From contig NZ_RBZP01000002.1 of the NCBI RefSeq assembly GCF_003628505.1, forward strand, positions 1-64,000: a stretch of DNA of 64,000 nt, written 5' to 3'. Each line of letters begins with the position of its first letter. Position 1 is the first letter of the stretch. The stretch comes from Oceanobacillus halophilus. Its GTDB lineage: Bacteria; Bacillota; Bacilli; Bacillales; Amphibacillaceae. Under the pieces are notes generated by a model. It made no database searches and was not told the origin of the DNA. It saw nothing but the letters and a program-made list of their open reading frames with translations. A program made the translations under genes and the position numbers. This document shows, piece by piece, positions 49,828 to 57,965 of this stretch.

Positions 49828-50475
49828 TTGAATACGTACATTCGTGAACCAATAAATGCTTGGACACATTTCATTGGCGCCATTTTAGCACTGATTGGCT
49901 TGGTTGCACTAATAGTCAAAGCCGCAGCAACAACAAACTCTATTTTAGTAATATCTGCTGTTATCATTTTCGGAGTGAGCATGATTTTATTGTATTCGGC
50001 ATCAGCCACATATCATATGGTCATTGCCCGAGACAGGGTTATCGCATTTCTTAGGAAAATTGATCACTCGATGATTTTTGTTCTGATAGCTGGAACTTAT
50101 ACCCCCTTTTGTTTAATTTCACTTCAGGGAACACTTGGATGGGTCTTGTTTTTCGTAGTAAATGGTCTAGCATTGCTTGGGGTAAGCTTCAAGCTAACTT
50201 GGTTCCATTCCCCTCGATGGATATCTACTGCCATTTATCTAGGAATGGGCTGGCTTGTCATATTCTTTACCGGTGAATTAGCTCCAGTATTAGGTGCGGG
50301 GGGAATGACTTTCTTAATTTTAGGTGGGGCATTTTATACTATCGGTGGAGTCATTTATGGATTTAAACCGAAATTTCTACAATTTCAGAAATGGGGATTT
50401 CATGAGATTTTCCATATTTTTATTATGTTTGGAAGCCTCTTCCACTTTATTTGTATCTATGCTTATGTATTATAA
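49828..50475 (+). CDS. Hemolysin III / PAQR-family membrane protein
   Basis: 215-residue seven-helix membrane protein of the HlyIII family (YplQ-type). Hallmarks are NAWTHFIGAILALIG (near 11), SATYHM (near 59), IDHSMIFVLIAGTYTPF (near 79) and the C-terminal HEIFHIFIMFGSLFHF (near 191), giving the metal-binding Ser, His and Asp residues shared with adiponectin receptors. The biochemical role in bacteria is unclear; membrane lipid homeostasis is suspected. TTG at 49828 is a possible start, with AAAGGGTG about 7 nt upstream. Confidence 0.85.
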   Translation: MNTYIREPINAWTHFIGAILALIGLVALIVKAAATTNSILVISAVIIFGVSMILLYSASATYHMVIARDRVIAFLRKIDHSMIFVLIAGTYTPFCLISLQGTLGWVLFFVVNGLALLGVSFKLTWFHSPRWISTAIYLGMGWLVIFFTGELAPVLGAGGMTFLILGGAFYTIGGVIYGFKPKFLQFQKWGFHEIFHIFIMFGSLFHFICIYAYVL

Positions 50476-50485
50476 AAATGTCGAG

Positions 50486-50519
50486 GAAACGCTTGGAGAT
50501 TCAAAGCGTTTCTTTTTTT
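50486..50519 (+). terminator. Terminator of the hemolysin III gene
   Basis: GAAACGCTT / AAGCGTTTC perfect stem, 9-nt loop, then seven Ts, 11 bp after the stop. Confidence 0.9.
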
Positions 50520-50578
50520 GTATAAAAATAGGTATCTTCCAAATAATAAGTATGATGTTAAATTTTAGGAGGAGTCCT

Positions 50579-51040
50579 ATGAAGAAGATAATCTTATTAT
50601 GTCTGCTATTTTTTATGTTAACTGGATTCGAACAAGCAGATCAATTAAAAATTACAAACGTAGAGACAACAATCATTCAAACGAATCAGGAATTACGTTA
50701 TGACTTTACCATTGAAAATACTGGAGAAAAACCAATAGAAAGCGATTTTGACTACCCGGGATACCATCCTTTTGGCATTGAACTTGCAGTAAAACCAAAC
50801 GAAAATTTAGCTAATCTGATGAAAATGGTACAAGATACAAAATATAAAAAGATGATACCTTTAGGTAGTGGAAGTTCTGGCTATTTCCCACCTGGCGAAG
50901 ATGCTAGTTTTCATGTATCGTATCAAATAAAAGATGATGCAGAATTGGAAAAAGTGAAAAAACATGCGCTTGACTCCACTTTGCTTATTTTAGATGGAGT
51001 GGACATTTCTGCAGAATTCCTTTTACATAAGGTTCCTTAA
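50579..51040 (+). CDS. Small secreted protein of unknown function
   Basis: 153 residues from the ATG at 50579 with AGGAGGAG just upstream; longer in-frame extensions run through the preceding terminator and are unlikely. An N-terminal signal peptide (KKIILLCLLFFMLTG, no lipobox cysteine) is followed by a beta-rich domain (LRYDFTIENTGEKPIESDFDYPGYHPFGIE) that looks like an immunoglobulin-like fold. I do not recognise the family. Confidence 0.7.
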   Translation: MKKIILLCLLFFMLTGFEQADQLKITNVETTIIQTNQELRYDFTIENTGEKPIESDFDYPGYHPFGIELAVKPNENLANLMKMVQDTKYKKMIPLGSGSSGYFPPGEDASFHVSYQIKDDAELEKVKKHALDSTLLILDGVDISAEFLLHKVP

Positions 51041-51090
51041 TGACAATTCGTATTCTTGCTATAGTGTCCACTCCCCACTTTTCCCGCACA

Positions 51091-52029
51091 TCAGTAATTC
51101 TCAATTAAATGCTGCTGTGCGTTCTCTATCCGTTCTAATTGCACTTCTTTTTCCTTCATTTCATCTTTTAAGTTTCTGATAATTCTCTCCACCTCTGACT
51201 TTTTGCTTTGTACCTGATCTCGAGATTCATTAATTTTGTTCTGTACCATATAATCCACAAAAATACCATCCAAGAAAAAGTCGGCAAATTTTAACATGCC
51301 AGTGATATCAATATGGATATCTAGTTCTTCTTGCACATCTAGTAATTCTTTTTGGAAGTAGCGCATACTTGTTTGCGCTCTATGAATAGCTGCAGTTGCT
51401 TCATCAATACTGCCATGTTTAGCAAGTCCTGATATCATTCCTCCACCAAACATATCTAATGTTCCCCAATTAGCTGCACTATCTAACGAAGACAATGCAC
51501 TCTCTAAATCATAAGTGACGCGGTTACCTGCTGTTATTGCTTCCTCCAATTCCAGTAAGTATGCTTTTACATCACCTTCCTCTTCACTTAATTCATATAA
51601 TTTAGATGCTTGAGAGGAATTACTATGTTTGATCATACGCTCTTTTTCATCAAACAATTGCTGATAGCTTTGTTCGATATTATCTAATTTCTCCAGTTCA
51701 TATTGTATATCTTTTAAAGACTGTTCTAGCTCCTTTTTTGTTTTCTTCGCTTCCTCCAGTTCCACCTGCACTGCTACTACTTCCTGCTTCTCTTTTTCTA
51801 TCTTCTCGTCTTTATTTCCGAATAAAGAATGAAATAGTCCAGAAATACTCGTTCCCTCTAATTTTTCTACATCCTTTTTTTCTTCTTTAAGCTGATTGGT
51901 TAAATCCGAGATGAATTTTTCTACATCTGCTAGTTCATTTTCATAATCACTCTTTTGCATTTCCCATTTATTCTTTCTTCGTAAGTCAGATTTCACTTGT
52001 ATAAGTTGTTCTCGTATTCTATTTGCCAT
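51091..52029 (-). CDS. Coiled-coil protein of unknown function
   Basis: 312 residues. Coiled-coil helices (about 10-155) surround a short SGLFHSLFG patch (near 64). A middle segment rich in Gly/Ser/Ala (LSSLDSAANWGTLDMFGGGMISGLAKHGSIDEA, near 180-215) precedes a second helical region (220-312) containing GMLKFADFFLDGIFVDYMVQNKI. No membrane segment or signal peptide. It resembles neither LiaH nor an SMC protein in detail. It converges with the small secreted protein gene. No function proposed. Confidence 0.75.
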   Translation of the reverse strand: MANRIREQLIQVKSDLRRKNKWEMQKSDYENELADVEKFISDLTNQLKEEKKDVEKLEGTSISGLFHSLFGNKDEKIEKEKQEVVAVQVELEEAKKTKKELEQSLKDIQYELEKLDNIEQSYQQLFDEKERMIKHSNSSQASKLYELSEEEGDVKAYLLELEEAITAGNRVTYDLESALSSLDSAANWGTLDMFGGGMISGLAKHGSIDEATAAIHRAQTSMRYFQKELLDVQEELDIHIDITGMLKFADFFLDGIFVDYMVQNKINESRDQVQSKKSEVERIIRNLKDEMKEKEVQLERIENAQQHLIENY

Positions 52030-52289
52030 CCATTATTCCCCCTATATCTCGTAGTACGAAAATACTCCTAAAAAAGTTTCAATTTATCCTTTACACTACT
52101 TAAAAATTTATTATAATAGGGGAGGACTTTCAAGTTACGCACAAACCTGAGATATAGTTAAGTTATAAGTCTAACAAATTAATTAAGGACATCTTTACAA
52201 AAGAGCCTAATTCAAAGTAAAATGGTGAAATTAATTAGAATAATAAATAGAAATATATATGGAAAAAATAATATAAAGGAGTGGATTAA

Positions 52290-53057
52290 ATGGTAGGAAA
52301 AGCCCCCGTAATCTTCGGAGCAGAAAAATTTAGGATCAAAGGAAATGAGATTGGTATTCTTATATCCCATGGATTCATGGGTACCCCGCAGAGCGTACGA
52401 TATCTTGGTGAACGACTTGCACAGAACGGCTATTCCATTTCGGCTCCCAGATTACTGGGGCATGGAACACATTATAAAGATTTAGAAAAGTGTACACACC
52501 AAGATTGGTTTGAATCACTGGAAGAAAGGTACAAGGAACTAAAGCAACAATGTAGAGAAGTGTTTGTAATCGGACAATCCATGGGTGGCACATTATCGCT
52601 CTGGCTTGCAAATAAATATCCAGAAATAAAAGGCGTCATATTAATTAATCCTGCTTTAACACTCCCTGCATTTGAAAAATTAAGAAAGAAAACAAGGCCA
52701 AGGTTTATTAATAATGGAAAGCCTGATATTAAAGCAAAAGATACTTATGAGCTCGCTTATAGCAGAGTCCCCATTAAGTCTATTCATGAATTACAAGACT
52801 TAATGGATAAAACACCAGCTATATTACCGGAGATATCTAGCCCTATTCTAGCAATGAAGTCTACAGAAGATCATGTCGTACCACCAGAAAATACAGATTA
52901 TATCCTGGAAAATGTTAACTCTAAAGAAAAACAACTTGTGGTTTTACAGGACTCTTACCATGTTGCAACATTGGATAATGATAAGGATCAGATTGTTGCT
53001 GAAAGTCATCAATTTGTACAACAGCTAATAGGAGCTGGCTCCATATCCGTGAAATAG
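52290..53057 (+). CDS. Alpha/beta-hydrolase, carboxylesterase (Est30-like)
   Basis: 255-residue esterase. The nucleophile is S97 in GQSMGG, the oxyanion-region motif is ILISHGFMGTP (near 24), the acid is D in STEDHVVP (near 195) and the catalytic histidine is H224 in DSYHVATLD. It is a distant paralogue of the gene at 61337. AAAGGAG lies 8-9 nt before the ATG. It is a single gene. The substrate is unknown, presumably short- to medium-chain esters. Confidence 0.83.
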   Translation: MVGKAPVIFGAEKFRIKGNEIGILISHGFMGTPQSVRYLGERLAQNGYSISAPRLLGHGTHYKDLEKCTHQDWFESLEERYKELKQQCREVFVIGQSMGGTLSLWLANKYPEIKGVILINPALTLPAFEKLRKKTRPRFINNGKPDIKAKDTYELAYSRVPIKSIHELQDLMDKTPAILPEISSPILAMKSTEDHVVPPENTDYILENVNSKEKQLVVLQDSYHVATLDNDKDQIVAESHQFVQQLIGAGSISVK

Positions 53058-53106
53058 TTATTAAATAGGATGATGAACAGCTATTTTAATCTGTTCTAAA
53101 AAGACT

Positions 53107-53133
53107 GCCCTTCGAGAATAATTCTCGAAGGGC
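53107..53133. terminator. Bidirectional terminator
   Basis: GCCCTTCGAGAAT and ATTCTCGAAGGGC form a perfect 13-bp stem with a 1-nt centre, with T runs on both sides, between convergent genes. Confidence 0.93.
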
Positions 53134-53138
53134 ATTTT

Positions 53139-53705
53139 TTAAAAACCATATTCTGCTTCTTTTTTATCCCGGATTTCTGCAAATGTATCCGCTAATACGA
53201 TGGTATCTTCCACCAAACGATTGATACGAAATAGCACATCATCATTGGTTATTTCTTTACGGTAGAAATCCTTCTCTTCTATAAAAACATAGGATTGAAC
53301 GATTTGTGCTTTCATGTAAGCTAAAATCGGCTTTAATTGCTGTTCTGCTATCAAGTAATGTCTGGAAGAGCCGGCAGTTACGATAAGACTTACCACTTTA
53401 TCAAGAAATGCCTTTTCCGGTAGTAAATCAAAAATATTCTTGAGTGCAGCAGGTATGGAAGCCTGAAAAATCGGTGTCCCAATGATAATAGCATCAGCAT
53501 CCATCATGGTCTGTGCAACATATTTAGTATCGCCTTCATACTCTAAGTAGTTACGTCCATCACTAAACTGCACATTGTGTTCTGCTAAGTCAATTAATGT
53601 TATTTCTGTATCCGGGTAATTTTCGGTAATAGTTTTAATTACGTAGTTCATTGCGGTTCTAGTTTTTGAACCAATATTTGAGCCGGATAATCCAACGATT
53701 TTCAT
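53139..53705 (-). CDS. NAD(P)H-dependent FMN reductase
   Basis: 188-residue flavodoxin-fold reductase of the NADPH-dependent FMN reductase family. The FMN-phosphate loop is GLSGSNIGSKTRT (5-17) and the second flavin loop is GTPIFQASIPAALKN (near 75-90). It should supply reduced FMN to the monooxygenase encoded 10 bp upstream at 53716, forming a two-component system. Confidence 0.85.
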   Translation of the reverse strand: MKIVGLSGSNIGSKTRTAMNYVIKTITENYPDTEITLIDLAEHNVQFSDGRNYLEYEGDTKYVAQTMMDADAIIIGTPIFQASIPAALKNIFDLLPEKAFLDKVVSLIVTAGSSRHYLIAEQQLKPILAYMKAQIVQSYVFIEEKDFYRKEITNDDVLFRINRLVEDTIVLADTFAEIRDKKEAEYGF

Positions 53706-53715
53706 TTCTCCACCC

Positions 53716-54774
53716 CTAATTATTTGCCGTATATTTTCGGATTGCAGGAAGTATTTCTGTTCCGATGATTTCTATATTCTTCTTCAAGTTATCAAAAGTT
53801 ACCCCACCGAAATCCATCTGAGCGATATAACGTTGATGCCCAAACAACTCATATTGATACAAAATCTTTTCAATAATTTGTTGAGGGCTTCCGATATTCA
53901 TAATATCACGTTTATCTGCTCCTTGCGCAAAGAATTGCTTAGGAAATCCTCGGCCGTTTGTTAATTTCATTCCTTCATTAATGAATGGATATGTCTCACG
54001 TTGTGCCTGTTGCGTTGTCTCCGCTGCATAAAAGAAGCCAGCAGTAGCTACAGGAAGTTCTGTTGGATTAAATCCATTTAATTTAGCTGCTTCACGATAA
54101 GCATCTATAGAGCGCTTGAATGTAGTTGCTGGTCCACCTAAATGAGCCAGAAACATTGGAACCCCAGCATATCCTGCTTTAATGGCACTGGTAGGTGTTC
54201 CACCGACAGCGCGCCAAATTGGAATGGATCCATTCTTGGGACGTGGTAGTACCCTTGCATCTTTTAATGGAGCTCTAAATTCCCCACTCCAATTCACTAC
54301 TTCTTCTTCATTTATTTTTCTTAATAGGTTAAATTTTTCTTCAAACAATTCTTCATAGTCATGAACATCATAGCCTAGTAAGTCAAAAAGACCAATTCGA
54401 GACGCACGGCCAGCAATAATTTCAGCTCTCCCTCTTGAAATTAAATCAAGTGTTGCAAAATCTTCATATACTCGTACGGGATCTGAAGTACTAATAATTG
54501 TTGAGGAACTTGCGATTTTTATATTTTCTGTCGCCTGAGCAATTGCAGAAAGAACAACAGAATGAGCTTGTGTAGCGAAGTATTCCTGATGACTCTCTCC
54601 AACACTAAAAAAATCAATACCTGCTTGATCTGCCAGTTTAGCAAATTCAATAATTTCATGAATACGTTGTTCAGCAGAAATTCTTTCACCTGTTAATGGA
54701 TTTGGTAAATGATCACCTAGTGTGTAAATTCCGAACTCCAGCCCTTTGCTCGGATCAATACGATATTTTTCCAT
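53716..54774 (-). CDS. LLM-class flavin monooxygenase, two-component type
   Basis: 352-residue luciferase-family oxygenase. Family motifs include FFSVGESHQEYFATQ (near 55-70), IASSSTIISTSDPVRVYEDFATLDLISRGRAEIIAGR (near 90-125) and LGYDVHDYEELFEEK. Paired with the FMN reductase gene in one operon and divergent from a HxlR regulator, it probably oxidises an unknown small molecule or xenobiotic, such as a quinone, alkanal or alkane sulfonate. Confidence 0.85.
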   Translation of the reverse strand: MEKYRIDPSKGLEFGIYTLGDHLPNPLTGERISAEQRIHEIIEFAKLADQAGIDFFSVGESHQEYFATQAHSVVLSAIAQATENIKIASSSTIISTSDPVRVYEDFATLDLISRGRAEIIAGRASRIGLFDLLGYDVHDYEELFEEKFNLLRKINEEEVVNWSGEFRAPLKDARVLPRPKNGSIPIWRAVGGTPTSAIKAGYAGVPMFLAHLGGPATTFKRSIDAYREAAKLNGFNPTELPVATAGFFYAAETTQQAQRETYPFINEGMKLTNGRGFPKQFFAQGADKRDIMNIGSPQQIIEKILYQYELFGHQRYIAQMDFGGVTFDNLKKNIEIIGTEILPAIRKYTANN

Positions 54775-54924
54775 ATATTATTCAACCTTTCTATGAACGA
54801 AACGATGGATTATATATTATTCTAATTCATTGATTTCAGTAAAAAAGCCTCTTTCAACTTTCCATCTATAATGCTATTATAGAGAATATTAACGTTAATT
54901 GGAAGTACGCACTTTTAGGTGCTA

Positions 54925-54944
54925 TAGTATACTAAAAGATACTA
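54925..54944. promoter_or_regulatory. Candidate HxlR-family operator
   Basis: TAGTAT-N8-ATACTA (54925-54944) overlaps the perfect palindrome TAGTATACTA (54925-54934), directly before the RBS of the HxlR gene. It is close in pattern to YodB/HxlR-type sites. Confidence 0.5.
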
Positions 54945-54959
54945 ATGGAGGAATATCCT

Positions 54960-55307
54960 ATGAATATAGAACCAGAAGCATGTCGTGTTGAAGATGCTTT
55001 AGGTATTCTTGTGGGAAAATGGAAACCGATTATTTTACTTCACCTATTAAAAGAGGGAACACAACGGTTTAGTGAACTTAAAAGAAGTTTACCCGGTATT
55101 ACTCAAAAAATGCTAACCAAGCAATTACGGGAGTTAGAAGAAGAAGATATTATTGAACGTGTTGTTTATCCACAGGTTCCCCCTAAAGTTGAATATTCCA
55201 TAACAGAATATGGGAGAAGCTTGGAACCTATACTACATGCCATGCATGAATGGGGAACGAAGCACACGTTGCATAAACGGCAAAAACTAAGAAAAGATAG
55301 TATGTAA
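54960..55307 (+). CDS. HxlR-family transcriptional regulator
   Basis: 115 residues, one winged helix-turn-helix. The signature [23 protein letters not shown] and [49 protein letters not shown] is complete. The conserved N-terminal cysteine (C8) is the thiol-sensing residue in YodB/HypR-like members. The ATG at 54960 is chosen because GGAGG lies 8 nt before it. It is divergent from the monooxygenase-reductase operon and likely controls it. Confidence 0.9.
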   Translation: MNIEPEACRVEDALGILVGKWKPIILLHLLKEGTQRFSELKRSLPGITQKMLTKQLRELEEEDIIERVVYPQVPPKVEYSITEYGRSLEPILHAMHEWGTKHTLHKRQKLRKDSM

Positions 55308-55311
55308 TTAA

Positions 55312-55353
55312 AAGAAGTATGTTAATCACAATCAGGTGAAAAACATACTTCTT
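55312..55353 (+). terminator. Terminator of the HxlR gene
   Basis: AAGAAGTATGTT / AACATACTTCTT, a 12-bp perfect stem with an 18-nt loop, then TTTT. Confidence 0.87.
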
Positions 55354-55372
55354 TTTTGTAATATACCTGAAT

Positions 55373-55618
55373 TATCGAACAAGTGAAAGAGCTATTAACC
55401 GGATTGGAAGTTCTATCAACCGAATTAATCCTTCCATCGACCGAGCGGAGTGTTCTATCAACTGTCTTGAGCCTTCTATCAACCGGGCGGAGGGCACTAT
55501 CAACCGACTTGAGACTTCTATCGACCGGACAAGAGGTCCTATCAACCGACTCGAGCCTTCTATCGACCGGGCGGGGCGCTCTATCAACCGACTCGAAACC
55601 TTCTAGCAACCACTTCAC
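55373..55618. repeat. 21-bp minisatellite, 12 units
   Basis: Unit starts (TATCAACCG-type) fall at 55373, 55393, 55414, 55435, 55456, 55477, 55498, 55519, 55540, 55561, 55582 and 55604, almost all exactly 21 bp apart. Units alternate between a CTYGAGCCTTC-type and a GGGCGGAG-type half, giving a 42-bp higher-order period. The 21-bp period keeps long frames open on both strands; no RBS or codon bias supports a gene. It lies between the HxlR terminator and a DUF389 gene. Confidence 0.9.
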
Positions 55619-55775
55619 TCCACCTTTGGACCGAACCTACCAGGCAATTTAATATAGCATCTACTGAGATATCGTTATTACTATTAACTTTACTGGAAAT
55701 ACTATTATAAAATCGCTTTACTTCTCTCTAAACTTACTGCGATTTTTTTATATTTTTCTATGTGGAGATGGAGCA

Positions 55776-56792
55776 ATGGATTTACAACTAATAGAAGCAT
55801 ATGTCCCAGATAAATATTTCCAAAAAATTGATGATTCCTTACAAGAACATCCCCATATGTCTTATTGGGTTTCTACAGAATCAAAGGAAAGAATGCTCAT
55901 CCGTGTTCTAGTAGAGACAAAAAACACAGAAGAAATCTTGAACTATTTAGAGAATGTCTCTAATTTAGTTGAAGGATTTGAAGTAATGCTCTTTCCGGTT
56001 CAAACATATATTACACGAGTAACCGATGAAGAAAAAGAACAAAGACGAGAAGAAAAAGAAGAAGAAGCGAATAAACTGCAGCGGGCCAGTCGTCAAGAAC
56101 TTATTGGCTCCATTCAAAAATCTAGTCATATCACGTTAACCTACACATTACTGGTTATCATATCTGCAGTAGTTGTGACGATTGGGTTTATTCAAAATAG
56201 CCAAGCAGTTATTATAGGAGCAATGGTTATTGCGCCAATGCTTGGACCTGTTATTTCAATGGCGTTCTCTTCCATACTAGGAAACTTTCCACTTTTGCGA
56301 AGTTCATCACTCACCTTAACTTATGCTGTGGTTATAGTAGTTGGAATATCTATCGTTTTCACTTTCTTTTTCCCAGTTCCTATGGACAGCAGTGAATTTG
56401 CTACCAGAACCCATGTAAATATATCAGATATTGTTCTAGCATTAGCCTCTGGAACAGCGGGAGCTTTGTCGATCCTCAACCGTCTCCCTGGCTCTTTAGT
56501 GGGGGTAATGGTCGCTGTCGCCCTTTTACCACCAACCGTGGTTTTAGGAATGACTATTGGCTCAGGCATGTGGCAAGAGGCCTTTGGATCATTTTTATTG
56601 TTAATGGGAAATATTAATTCTGTCATCTTAGCAGCCATTATTGTCTTTTCCGTAAGTGGTATCCGACCAGTAAAATGGGATGAAGTGGATAAAGCAAGAA
56701 CTTCTCGAAAATTATCTATTCTATTCGTAAGTCTAGTTATTATCCTCTTAGTTATTATTATTACTTTCAGTAAGAACGTGGATTTAGTTTGA
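55776..56792 (+). CDS. DUF389 (TIGR00341) membrane protein
   Basis: 338 residues. A soluble N-terminal domain (1-100) and a charged linker (EEKEQRREEKEEEANK) precede six or so membrane segments (about 125-335). Family motifs are IGAMVIAPMLGPVISMAFS (near 146) and ALASGTAGALSILNRLPGSLVGVMVAVALLPPTVVLGM (near 221-258). Function unknown. GGAGATGGAGC precedes the ATG closely. A weak hairpin (AAAATCGC/GCGATTTT, 55712-55748) lies in its leader. Confidence 0.82.
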   Translation: MDLQLIEAYVPDKYFQKIDDSLQEHPHMSYWVSTESKERMLIRVLVETKNTEEILNYLENVSNLVEGFEVMLFPVQTYITRVTDEEKEQRREEKEEEANKLQRASRQELIGSIQKSSHITLTYTLLVIISAVVVTIGFIQNSQAVIIGAMVIAPMLGPVISMAFSSILGNFPLLRSSSLTLTYAVVIVVGISIVFTFFFPVPMDSSEFATRTHVNISDIVLALASGTAGALSILNRLPGSLVGVMVAVALLPPTVVLGMTIGSGMWQEAFGSFLLLMGNINSVILAAIIVFSVSGIRPVKWDEVDKARTSRKLSILFVSLVIILLVIIITFSKNVDLV

Positions 56793-56875
56793 AGTCCAAA
56801 ACCCTATAGAGTATCAGTCTGGGCGAATTTAATATATAATGTAATCTCATGGGCTATACATTAAAATCCGTACAT

Positions 56876-56921
56876 AAAAAGAACCATAAAGTTTCCAAAC
56901 GGAAATTTTATGGTTTCTTTT
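56876..56921. terminator. Bidirectional terminator
   Basis: AAAGAACCATAAA-TTTCC / GGAAA-TTTATGGTTTCTTT, about 18 bp with one mismatch and a 4-nt loop. It would end both the DUF389 gene and ssrA transcripts. Confidence 0.85.
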
Positions 56922-56959
56922 AAAACCTAAAAACACAAAAAAACCACCAACTTATGTAT

Positions 56960-57324
56960 TGGTGGAGACGGTGGGAATCGAACCCACGTCCAGAGATATC
57001 GCCACTTAGGCTTCTACACGTGTAGTTGGTATATTATCATTCACTATTTCTTCGGCCTACCAACAGGCTTCCGAATAGCTAGTCTGATTCATTTCAACGA
57101 CTATCCTCAGACGGTGGATAATCGTATAGCCCGCTACAGTTGAGACCCTTCAATACTACCACACGGGCGATGGTAGGAAGGATCGCTTTAGGCTACTTAC
57201 GCAGCTGCTAAAGCAGGTTGATTGTTAGTTTTGCCAGTTATATTTAGGCGATAACGTTTTACGAGTCGTAACCTCGACGCGCAACCCAAGCTCAATCTAC
57301 CCCTGTCGAATCCGTAACGCCCCC
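56960..57324 (-). ncRNA. ssrA: Transfer-messenger RNA (tmRNA)
   Basis: About 365 nt. The 5' end is GGGGGCGTTACGGATTCGAC and the 3' end is GGTTCGATTCCCACCGTCTC followed by CACCA, with an acceptor stem of seven pairs (two G-U). The tag frame (57235-57197) starts GGC and encodes GKTNNQPALAAA then TAA. It rescues stalled ribosomes together with SmpB, encoded upstream. Confidence 0.97.
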
Positions 57325-57380
57325 ATATAAAATGAGAAACGCTCAGGAAGATGAGCATTCATTAATTAACTTGTACTCTT

Positions 57381-57408
57381 ATTATAACAAACCTAAAAAG
57401 AAAATCAA
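57381..57408 (-). promoter_or_regulatory. ssrA promoter
   Basis: TTGATT (57408-57403), 16-nt spacer and TATAAT (57386-57381) on the minus strand, about 55 nt before the mature tmRNA 5' end, which fits a processed leader containing a GCTC/GAGC stem. Confidence 0.65.
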
Positions 57409-57428
57409 GGACTGGCAAAAATTACATA

Positions 57429-57899
57429 CTATCTGTTCATATGATCTTTGATAGCTCTATCAATATCACGTTTTACTTGTTTCCTCTTCAAATCTTCTCG
57501 CTTGTCGTATTTTTTCTTCCCTTTACCTAACCCTAGCAATACCTTAGCATAACCATTCTTTATATAAATTCTAAGCGGGATGATTGCATATCCTTGCTGT
57601 TGGGTTAATCCAATTAGTTTATCTATCTCTTTACGATGTAATAGTAATTTTCTAGATCGAGTCGGATCGTGGTTAAATCGATTACCCTGTTCATACTCAG
57701 GTATGTGCATGTTTACTAACTGAACTTCCCCTTTGCGGTCAATTCTTGCATGCGAATCTTTTAAATTGACGCGGCCATTTCTCAAAGATTTTATTTCCGT
57801 ACCTTTTAATACAATTCCTGCTTCATAAGTGTCTTCAATTGTATAGTCATGTCTCGCTTTTTTATTTTGTGCAATTACTTTTCCTTGTCCTTTTGGCAT
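57429..57899 (-). CDS. smpB: tmRNA-binding protein SmpB
   Basis: 156 residues from the ATG at 57899, which has GGAGG 9 nt upstream (frame open to 57923). The full SmpB fold is present: [24 protein letters not shown] (near 15-40), [27 protein letters not shown] and the Lys/Arg-rich C-terminal tail ([17 protein letters not shown]) that reads the empty mRNA channel. Partner gene ssrA lies just downstream. Confidence 0.96.
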   Translation of the reverse strand: MPKGQGKVIAQNKKARHDYTIEDTYEAGIVLKGTEIKSLRNGRVNLKDSHARIDRKGEVQLVNMHIPEYEQGNRFNHDPTRSRKLLLHRKEIDKLIGLTQQQGYAIIPLRIYIKNGYAKVLLGLGKGKKKYDKREDLKRKQVKRDIDRAIKDHMNR

Positions 57900-57965
57900 A
57901 AGGTATTTCCTCCTACTGCTCACGTACCCTTCATTTTATCAAAAGTTGAGCTTTATTCCAATTAT

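Noticed and set aside
55373-55618. CRISPR array
   Set aside because: The 21-bp units follow each other without unique spacers and vary in sequence; no cas genes are near.
55322-55652. Coding genes in the tandem repeat on either strand
   Set aside because: Frames stay open only because the period is 21 bp. No RBS, and both strands are equally open.
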